A stretch of 29,233 nucleotides of DNA from Rhodoluna sp. (GTDB taxonomy: Bacteria; Actinomycetota; Actinomycetes; Actinomycetales; Microbacteriaceae), in contig JAPLAJ010000105.1 in the NCBI GenBank assembly GCA_026393335.1, positions 1-29,233 of the forward strand. The letters are read 5' to 3'. The notes beneath the pieces are model-generated. The model ran no database searches and had not been told where the DNA came from. It saw nothing but the letters and a program-made list of their open reading frames with translations. Position 1 is the first letter of the stretch. The number at the start of each line of letters is the position of its first letter. Position numbers and translations under genes: made by a program. Shown piece by piece: positions 23,128 to 29,233 of the stretch.

Positions 23128-24519
23128 ATGACTAGCAAAGCCGCTGCCAAGATGCATAGCTCAACTCCTGAGACTATTGCCCTGCGTGAAGATGTAATCA
23201 ATTACGCAAGAGATCGCATGGCTTTAGATCCAGCTCCGCTAGATGGTCCACAGACCCTAAAGTTCTTACAAAAGCATGCCAGTGGCACAATCTCTGAAAA
23301 AGGTTTGGGTGGCAAGAAGGCTCTCAAAGTATTTGAAGAAGTTTTAGCCCCTGCTTGTATTTCAACAGATCACCCTGGTTACCTAAGTTTTATTCCTGTG
23401 GCACCAACAAAAGCTGCAACGCTTTTTGATTTAGTTGTTTCCGCAACCTCTGTTTATGGTGGGTCATGGCTAGAAGGATCAGGTGCTGTATTTGCTGAGA
23501 ATGAAGTTCTGGCTTGGCTTGCTAAAGAAGTAGGTCTTCCTAAAACAGCTGGTGGTGTCTTTGTGCAAGGAGGTTCACTTGGTAACCTCTCCGCATTAGT
23601 TACGGCCCGACACACTGCCATCCAAGAGCGTAAGAAACAGGGACAGAAACTTCCTAAGCGGTGGTCAATAATTGCATCTAAAGAATCACACTCTTCGCTA
23701 AAAGCTGCAGCAAGAGTTATGGATATCGATGTGGTCATAGCTGATGTTGATACTGATGGCAGGCTTAGAGGCAAAGCAGTTCTTGAAGCAGCAAAGAAAA
23801 TCAAAGATGGACTGTTTGCAGTTGTCGCTACCTCTGGTACGACTAACTTTGGAATCGTTGATCGTTTAGATGAGGTTGGGTCCGCAGCTAAAAAGTTGGG
23901 CGTCTGGTATCACATCGATGGTGCTTATGGACTAGCTGGAATATTAGATCCAGCAAGTGAGCACTTGTTCAAAGGAACAGAGAAAGCAGATTCATTCATC
24001 GTTGATCCACATAAGTGGCTCTTCACTCCCTTTGATTGCTGCGCACTGGTTTATAGAAAGCCAGCACTAGCTGCAGCCGCTCACACCCAGCACGGTGAAT
24101 ACCTAGACACTTTGACCGATGGTGGCGATTACAACCCGAGTGATTACGCGTACAACCTAACTAGAAGAGCTAGAGGCTTACCACTCTGGTTCTCACTGGC
24201 TACCTATGGAGTGAAGGCATATAGAGCAGCCATTGCTGAGAACATTAAGCTTGCTCACCAGATTGCTGATGTCATCAGAGACAGAGCTGATCTGAAACTT
24301 GTCAGAGAACCAGAGCTATCGATTGTGGTCTTTGAAAAGCAAGGTTGGAAACTAAAAGACTATGAGGCTTGGTCTGATCGTATTTTGAAGCAGGAACTTG
24401 GTTTTGTTGTTCCTAGCTCACACAATGGCAAACCAAATGCCCGATTTGCCATAGTCAATCCAAGAACTGATTTGCAACTACTTGTCCGACTTCTAGATTC
24501 AATGGATGAAGGTAAATGA
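23128..24519 (+). CDS. group II PLP-dependent amino acid decarboxylase
   Basis: Fold type I PLP enzyme of the DDC/GAD-like family (pyridoxal_deC), 463 aa. The PLP Schiff-base lysine is Lys296 in VDPHKWLF; Asp264 (YHIDGAYG) contacts the pyridine nitrogen; His188 (ESHSSLKAA) stacks on the ring. HPGYLSF near residue 82 is the substrate-site loop of the family. Relatives decarboxylate aromatic amino acids, glutamate, 2,4-diaminobutyrate and others. Here the gene overlaps aguB by 4 bp (ATGA), and aguB overlaps aguA, so an agmatine-producing arginine decarboxylase role is inferred from context, not from the family. Leaderless start at ATG 23128. Decarboxylase class is secure; substrate is open. Confidence 0.88.
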   Translation: MTSKAAAKMHSSTPETIALREDVINYARDRMALDPAPLDGPQTLKFLQKHASGTISEKGLGGKKALKVFEEVLAPACISTDHPGYLSFIPVAPTKAATLFDLVVSATSVYGGSWLEGSGAVFAENEVLAWLAKEVGLPKTAGGVFVQGGSLGNLSALVTARHTAIQERKKQGQKLPKRWSIIASKESHSSLKAAARVMDIDVVIADVDTDGRLRGKAVLEAAKKIKDGLFAVVATSGTTNFGIVDRLDEVGSAAKKLGVWYHIDGAYGLAGILDPASEHLFKGTEKADSFIVDPHKWLFTPFDCCALVYRKPALAAAAHTQHGEYLDTLTDGGDYNPSDYAYNLTRRARGLPLWFSLATYGVKAYRAAIAENIKLAHQIADVIRDRADLKLVREPELSIVVFEKQGWKLKDYEAWSDRILKQELGFVVPSSHNGKPNARFAIVNPRTDLQLLVRLLDSMDEGK

Positions 24520-25538
24520 AGCTAACAGTTGCCCCTGCTCTCCCACCGCTTAGCCGAGTCAAAGAGCAAACTAGAAAACCAATCAGAGTTGCTCTTATCC
24601 AAATGCATTGGGATAAAGATGGCCTCACTCATCTAGAGAATCTAAACAAAGGTATTGAACTAGCAGCTCAAGCAGGAGCTCAAATGGTTTTCTTGCCTGA
24701 ACTAACTCTCAGCAGATATCCTGCGGACCAACTACCTACCGGTAAGCCAACATCTATCGCAGAGAACCTTGAAGGTAAAACATTCCAGTTTGCTCAAGCA
24801 GCTGCTGAAAAGCATGGTGTTTATGTTCATGCTTCCCTCTATGAAGACACTGAGTTAGCCGATGGTCGAGGAACAAATGTTGCCATCATGGTTAATCCCC
24901 AAGGTGAACTAATTGCCTACACACCTAAACTTCACATTCCAGTAACAGCTGGCTACTACGAAGATAAATACTTTGCACCTGGTCCTAATACTCCTGATGG
25001 TTACCCAGTTTATGAACTTGAGGTTGGTGAGGAAGCCACTCTTGCTGCCTTCGGTCTTCCTACCTGTTGGGATGAATGGTTCCCTGAGGTAGCCAGAGCA
25101 TATTCACTTCAAGGAGCTGAAGTGTTGGTTTATCCAACTGCTATCGGATCAGAGCCTGACCATCCTGATTTTGATACCGCTCCACTATGGCAACAGGTCA
25201 TTGTTGGTAACGGTATCGCTAATGGAACTTTCATGATTGTGCCTAACCGTTGGGGTAACGAAGGTGCATTGAACTTCTATGGCAGCTCTTTCATTTCTGA
25301 CCCTTATGGTCGAGTTTTAGCAAGTGCTTCCAGAGACCAAGATGAAGTATTGGTTGCAGACCTAGACCTAGATCAAAGAAGAGATTGGTTAGACCTATTC
25401 CCTTTCCTCGCCACTAGAAGACCTGACACCTACCAAGCACTCCTAAAGCCGGTCGTGAACCACAGAACCGATTCAGGTGACGGTATTGATGGTGGTATCG
25501 CAGGTGTTGAACAAAACACAACAGAGGATCTGCAATGA
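24516..25538 (+). CDS. aguB: N-carbamoylputrescine amidase (nitrilase superfamily)
   Basis: Carbon-nitrogen hydrolase that converts N-carbamoylputrescine to putrescine, CO2 and ammonia, the second step after agmatine deiminase. The nitrilase triad is Glu62 (FLPELTLS), Lys138 (YTPKLHIP) and Cys184 (LPTCWDEWFPE); CWDEWFPE is typical of the AguB clade, as is KYFAPGP. 340 aa, about 40 longer than most AguB, with an N-terminal extension of 22 residues before PIRVALIQ and a C-terminal tail. ATG overlaps the decarboxylase stop (ATGA) and its own stop overlaps aguA the same way. Confidence 0.9.
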   Translation: MKLTVAPALPPLSRVKEQTRKPIRVALIQMHWDKDGLTHLENLNKGIELAAQAGAQMVFLPELTLSRYPADQLPTGKPTSIAENLEGKTFQFAQAAAEKHGVYVHASLYEDTELADGRGTNVAIMVNPQGELIAYTPKLHIPVTAGYYEDKYFAPGPNTPDGYPVYELEVGEEATLAAFGLPTCWDEWFPEVARAYSLQGAEVLVYPTAIGSEPDHPDFDTAPLWQQVIVGNGIANGTFMIVPNRWGNEGALNFYGSSFISDPYGRVLASASRDQDEVLVADLDLDQRRDWLDLFPFLATRRPDTYQALLKPVVNHRTDSGDGIDGGIAGVEQNTTEDLQ

Positions 25539-26524
25539 CCTGGAAGATGCCTGCCGAATGGGTCAAGCATGAGAGAACTTGGTTAGCCTGGCCTGCTGCT
25601 GATTATGCTCAAGAAGAAGATGCATATCTAGCTTGGGCCGAGGTAGCTAACACTACAGCCGAATATGAACCAGTAACAGTTCTTGTTAATGAAAGACATT
25701 TAGCAACTGCAAGGAAATACCTATCCAAAGACATCGAATTAGTTGTTTGCGAACTTGATGACTCTTGGATTAGAGACTCCGGTGCAACATTTGTAATCAA
25801 CAGCGAATCTAATCAACTAGGTGCTATCGATTGGGTCTTCAATGGCTGGGGTGCTCAGAGTTGGTCACAGTATGAACTAGATGACAAAGTTGCCTCGTTT
25901 ATGGCTAAGCATGTAAGTGCAGAGATCATCAAGAGCGAGATGGTCAATGAAGGTGGTGGCATCCACACCAATGGTGCAGGACTACTACTGGCTACTGAAA
26001 CTGTTCAGCTAGGTATTGAAAGAAACCCTGATTGGTCAAGAGCAGAAGTTGAAGCAGAGCTGAACTCAAAACTTGGCACAGAACAAGTTATCTGGATTAG
26101 ACGAGGGCTCACCAGAGACTATGAAACCTTTGGTACTAAAGGTCACATCGATATCGTTGCCTGCTTTGCAGATGAAAACACTCTCCTAGTTCACGATCAG
26201 CAAGATGCCTCCCATCCAGATAACTCAGTGACTCATGAAGTTATGGCTCGACTTGAAGAACAGACCAATGCTCGAATAATCAAAGTGCCTGCACCAAAGC
26301 TACTCAAGGACGACCTAGGCTTCGTCGACTATTCATACATAAATCACTACATCCTCAACGGAGCTGTGTTGCTTTGTGCCTTTGATGACCCTAATGATCA
26401 GGTAGCCAAAGGCATCCTTGAAGATGTCTACCCAGGCCGAGAAATCAGGCTTATTGATGCCCGCTCTATCTTCGATAGGGGCGGTGGAATCCACTGCATA
26501 ACCCAGCAACAGCCTGCTATCTAG
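25535..26524 (+). CDS. aguA: agmatine deiminase
   Basis: Converts agmatine to N-carbamoylputrescine and ammonia. Peptidyl-arginine-deiminase-like fold, 329 aa. Diagnostic blocks: MPAEWVKHERTWLAWP at the start, DDSWIRDSGATFV, NEGGGIHTNG, and the catalytic Cys321 in GGGIHCITQQ. Together with aguB it completes agmatine to putrescine. The ATG overlaps the aguB stop (ATGA), so all three genes of the cassette are translationally coupled. No terminator is visible before gcvT, whose promoter begins 40 nt downstream. Confidence 0.95.
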   Translation: MTWKMPAEWVKHERTWLAWPAADYAQEEDAYLAWAEVANTTAEYEPVTVLVNERHLATARKYLSKDIELVVCELDDSWIRDSGATFVINSESNQLGAIDWVFNGWGAQSWSQYELDDKVASFMAKHVSAEIIKSEMVNEGGGIHTNGAGLLLATETVQLGIERNPDWSRAEVEAELNSKLGTEQVIWIRRGLTRDYETFGTKGHIDIVACFADENTLLVHDQQDASHPDNSVTHEVMARLEEQTNARIIKVPAPKLLKDDLGFVDYSYINHYILNGAVLLCAFDDPNDQVAKGILEDVYPGREIRLIDARSIFDRGGGIHCITQQQPAI

Positions 26525-26564
26525 CGATTTCGGCGTGGGGTCAATTCCATCTTCAAATCTGGCG

Positions 26565-26570
26565 TAAATT
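26565..26570 (+). promoter_or_regulatory. -10 element for leaderless gcvT transcript
   Basis: TAAATT followed by six bases and the ATG at 26577: the same spacing as the TAGGCT starts. With only 52 nt between aguA and gcvT and a leaderless start, there is no room for a glycine riboswitch here. Confidence 0.45.
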
Positions 26571-26576
26571 AGCCAT

Positions 26577-27665
26577 ATGCCTCAAACCCCTTTACACGCT
26601 GAACATGCCCGTCTAGGTGCTAGCTTCACTGATTTTGGTGGTTGGGATATGCCGGTTAGATACTCAAGCGATCTGGCTGAACATGAGGCAGTTAGAACTA
26701 ATGCAGGGCTATTCGACATTAGCCATATGGCAGAGATCTTTATCCAAGGTGTTGGTGCAGCAGCATTCCTTGACTTCTCACTTGTTGGTCAAGCATCTCT
26801 TATTGAAAATGGCAAAGCTAAATACTCTTTGATCTGTAATAACGATGGTGGCATCATCGATGACCTCATCGTCTACCGCCTAGCAGATGAATCATTCCTA
26901 GTTATCGCTAACGCTGGTAATAGAGATGCAGTAGTTAGTGCGCTTACAACTAGAGCAGCAACTGTTGGTTTCAATGGAGTTTCAGACAAGAGCGATGACT
27001 ACGCACTTCTAGCTATTCAAGGGCCTAACGCCACAAAGATTCTGCAGGGAATTACAGATACTGACCTTTCAACACTTCCTTACTACTCAATCGGTGAAGG
27101 AACTGTAAGTGGAGTGAAGGCATACCTTTGCAGAACTGGATATACCGGTGAAGATGGTTTTGAAGTTCTTTTCAGCTCAAATGATGCAGTCAAGGTATTC
27201 AATGCACTGATTACTGAAGGTGCAGTTCCTTGTGGGCTAGCTTCTAGAGACACCTTGAGACTAGAGGCAGGAATGCCGTTATACGGCCATGAACTAAACC
27301 TTGATGTGAACCCATATGAGGCAGGCTTTGGCAGAGTTGTCAGACTAGAGAGAGATGACTTTGTTGGTAGAGCTGCTCTACTAGAACTCTCAAATAACAC
27401 GCCATCAAGAAAGCTTGTTGGCCTTATAGGTGAAGGCAAGAGAGCAGCTAGAGCTGACTATCCACTATTTGCAGATAGTGAATCAACTGTGCAGATCGGA
27501 ATCATCACCTCAGGAGCACTGTCTCCTACCCTGGGTTACCCAGTTGCTATGGGTTATCTAGCTACAGAACTTTCTGAAATCGGCAATACAGTGAGTGTTG
27601 ATATCAGAGGAACCCGATTACCAATGACTATTGTCAAACTACCTTTCTACAAACGTTCAAAATAA
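26577..27665 (+). CDS. gcvT: aminomethyltransferase, glycine cleavage T protein
   Basis: Transfers the aminomethyl carbon from lipoyl GcvH to tetrahydrofolate, releasing ammonia. 362 aa, normal length. Start MPQTPLHAEHARLGASFTDF and GGWDMPVRY, then LFDISHMAEI, CRTGYTGEDGFEVL and GLASRDTLRLEAGMPLYGHEL are T-protein signatures. No ribosome binding site; 6 nt after TAAATT, thus probably leaderless. First gene of gcvT-gcvH-gcvP, 15 nt before gcvH. Confidence 0.97.
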   Translation: MPQTPLHAEHARLGASFTDFGGWDMPVRYSSDLAEHEAVRTNAGLFDISHMAEIFIQGVGAAAFLDFSLVGQASLIENGKAKYSLICNNDGGIIDDLIVYRLADESFLVIANAGNRDAVVSALTTRAATVGFNGVSDKSDDYALLAIQGPNATKILQGITDTDLSTLPYYSIGEGTVSGVKAYLCRTGYTGEDGFEVLFSSNDAVKVFNALITEGAVPCGLASRDTLRLEAGMPLYGHELNLDVNPYEAGFGRVVRLERDDFVGRAALLELSNNTPSRKLVGLIGEGKRAARADYPLFADSESTVQIGIITSGALSPTLGYPVAMGYLATELSEIGNTVSVDIRGTRLPMTIVKLPFYKRSK

Positions 27666-27680
27666 CCCAAAAGGAAAATC

Positions 27681-28055
27681 ATGAGCAATCCAACTAACCG
27701 TCAATACACCGCAGAGCACGAATGGGTTCTAGTAGAAGGTGATGTAGCAACTATCGGTATCACCGCATACGCTGCTGAAAAGCTAGGAGACGTAGTCTTC
27801 GTAGATCTACCTAAGGTAGGAACTTCTACTACTTACATGAAGATTTGTGGCGAGATTGAATCAACCAAGTCTGTTGGTGAACTCTACGCTCCTCTTGATG
27901 GTGAAGTTGTTGAGATTAACGATGTTGTTGTCTCTGCTCCTGAAACAGTCAACACAGATCCTTTTGGAGCAGGTTGGCTAATCAAAGTGAAGTTCACAAC
28001 ACTTCCGGAGCTTATGTCTGCAGAGCAATACGACGCTTTGACAGGTGAAGGCTAA
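27681..28055 (+). CDS. gcvH: glycine cleavage system H protein
   Basis: Lipoyl carrier that shuttles the aminomethyl group between GcvP, GcvT and the L protein. 124 aa. The lipoylated residue is Lys63 in IESTKSVGELYAP; EHEWV near the start and VSAPETVNTDPFGAGW near the end are standard. AAAGGA lies 6 nt before the ATG. Six bases separate its stop from gcvP. Confidence 0.97.
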   Translation: MSNPTNRQYTAEHEWVLVEGDVATIGITAYAAEKLGDVVFVDLPKVGTSTTYMKICGEIESTKSVGELYAPLDGEVVEINDVVVSAPETVNTDPFGAGWLIKVKFTTLPELMSAEQYDALTGEG

Positions 28056-28061
28056 ACATAA

Positions 28062-29233
28062 ATGGTGCTAGCTCACGAAGACTTCCAATACCGACACATA
28101 GGCCCTAACGCCAAAGACCAGAAAGACATGCTGGCTACCCTAGGGTATTCAAAACTGGCAGAACTACTAGATGCAGCTCTACCTGAAGCTATTCGCTTTG
28201 ATGGTGATTCACTTTTGCCTGAAGCAATCTCAGAAGCAGAAGCTATTTCAGAACTAAGAAAGATTGCCTCAAAGAACCGTGAAACAACATCTCTAATGGG
28301 TCAGGGTTACTACGGCACCAACACTCCATCAGTTATCAAGAGAAATGTTCTAGAGAACCCGTCTTGGTATACCGCTTATACGCCTTACCAACCTGAGATT
28401 TCTCAGGGAAGACTAGAAGCAATCATTAACTTCCAAACCATGGTCACTGACCTAACTGGAATGAAAACTGCTAACGGCTCCATGCTTGATGAAGGAACAG
28501 CAGCAGTTGAAGCAATGCTTATCGCTCGTCGTTCATCAACTAATGATTCCAACATCTTTTATGTATCAAGCGACATCTTCCCGCAGACTAAAGCTCTCCT
28601 TGATCACAGAGCAGAACCTGTGAACATTGAAGTTAGATACTTTGATTTAGCTGGAGTTTCTAAGAACCCAGAACTACTAACCGAAGAGTTCTTTGGTGTA
28701 TTTGCTCAATACCCAGGTGCCTCTGGTCAGCTTTATGACCTAACTGCACTATTTGCTAAGGCTAAAGCGCACAACGCAATCGCTGTTGCCGCTGCTGATC
28801 TTCTAGCTCTAACTCTTTACACCCCACCAGGTGAGATGGGTGCTGATGTTGTTATTGGTTCAACCCAGCGCTTTGGCGTTCCTATGGGCTTTGGTGGTCC
28901 TCACGCAGGTTACCTAGCAGTTAGAGAAGATCTAGAAAGATCAATGCCAGGTCGTCTTGTAGGTGTATCAATTACTTCAGATGGCTCCCCTGCATATCGT
29001 TTGACTCTGCAAACTAGAGAGCAACACATTAGACGTGAGCGGGCTACCTCTAACATCTGTACAGCTCAAGTTCTTCTAGCTGTAATGGCAGGAATGTATG
29101 CCGTCTATCACGGTCCAGCAAGACTAAAAGCTATTGCAACAGATGTTCTGAACAAAGCACACACTCTAGCTAACTCTCTTAGTGCAGCAGGGTTAGAAAT
29201 ATCAAAGGGTAACTTCTTTGATACCTTCACTGT
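28062..29233 (+). CDS. gcvP: glycine dehydrogenase (decarboxylating), glycine cleavage P protein, 3'-truncated by window edge
   Basis: PLP enzyme that decarboxylates glycine and loads GcvH. The frame is open from ATG 28062 to the end, 390 codons of an expected 950 or so. It begins MVLAHEDFQYRHIGPNAKDQ; then MGQGYYGTNTPSVI, NPSWYTAYTPYQPEISQGRL, the ANGSMLDEGTAAVEAM block and QRFGVPMGFGGPHAGYLAV are all typical of the N-terminal half. The PLP lysine lies in the missing C-terminal half. Third gene of the gcv operon. Confidence 0.96.
   Translation, partial: MVLAHEDFQYRHIGPNAKDQKDMLATLGYSKLAELLDAALPEAIRFDGDSLLPEAISEAEAISELRKIASKNRETTSLMGQGYYGTNTPSVIKRNVLENPSWYTAYTPYQPEISQGRLEAIINFQTMVTDLTGMKTANGSMLDEGTAAVEAMLIARRSSTNDSNIFYVSSDIFPQTKALLDHRAEPVNIEVRYFDLAGVSKNPELLTEEFFGVFAQYPGASGQLYDLTALFAKAKAHNAIAVAAADLLALTLYTPPGEMGADVVIGSTQRFGVPMGFGGPHAGYLAVREDLERSMPGRLVGVSITSDGSPAYRLTLQTREQHIRRERATSNICTAQVLLAVMAGMYAVYHGPARLKAIATDVLNKAHTLANSLSAAGLEISKGNFFDTFT

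Noticed and set aside
26525..26576. Glycine riboswitch before gcvT
   Set aside because: Only 52 nt are available, no aptamer-like stems are present, and the -10 spacing predicts a leaderless mRNA.

Overview
The window is a compact, gene-dense chromosomal segment of moderate-to-low GC from an actinobacterium. The evidence is a paired ClpP1/ClpP2 system next to trigger factor, an actinobacterial-type RpiB (Glu in place of the catalytic Cys), a group II truncated globin very close to mycobacterial GlbO, an EttA/second-SSB pair, and many apparently leaderless promoters. Protein similarity and gene order suggest a small-genome, probably planktonic Microbacteriaceae (Luna/Rhodoluna/Aquiluna-like). 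That placement is inference; no rRNA is present. The backbone valS - clpX - clpP2 - clpP1 - tig - nei - rpiB - pepN - globin - ettA - ssb follows the order I recall for Mycobacterium tuberculosis (about Rv2448c to Rv2478c), so most of the window is conserved core.

Layout. 1-5.2 kb: 3' part of valS (with a frameshift), an M3 oligopeptidase, and a convergent BenE-type transporter. 5.2-11.9 kb (minus strand): clpX (with a frameshift in a homopolymer), a two-gene secreted module (an Ig-like protein and a GH16 beta-glucanase) inserted between clpX and clpP2, then clpP2, clpP1, tig and tRNA-Pro. 11.9-13.4 kb: tRNA-Gly on the plus strand, then nei and rpiB on the minus strand. 13.4-17.3 kb: a plus-strand unit pepN-mscS-globin. 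17.3-19.0 kb: an unrecognised 245-aa protein and a divergent TesB-type thioesterase. 19.0-21.9 kb (minus): ettA, a structured leader, ssb, msrA. 21.9-26.5 kb (plus): EamA transporter, small membrane protein, PLP decarboxylase, N-carbamoylputrescine amidase and agmatine deiminase, which together look like a polyamine (putrescine) cassette. 26.6 kb to the end: the glycine cleavage operon gcvT-gcvH-gcvP, with gcvP running off the end.

Themes. No gap without a gene exceeds about 165 bases. Three convergent pairs end with stop codons interlocked over exactly 4 bp. Several genes have a -10 hexamer (often TAGGCT) 6-7 nt before the start codon, predicting leaderless mRNAs, and the three divergent protein-gene pairs carry overlapping back-to-back -10 elements that share a TA. 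Both frameshifts are single-base losses in essential genes and are more likely assembly errors than real lesions. I see no mobile element, CRISPR array, prophage or integrated island. The least explained items are the long inverted-repeat leader before ettA, the secreted pair splitting the clp locus, the 245-aa protein, and the identity of the decarboxylase feeding the agmatine genes.
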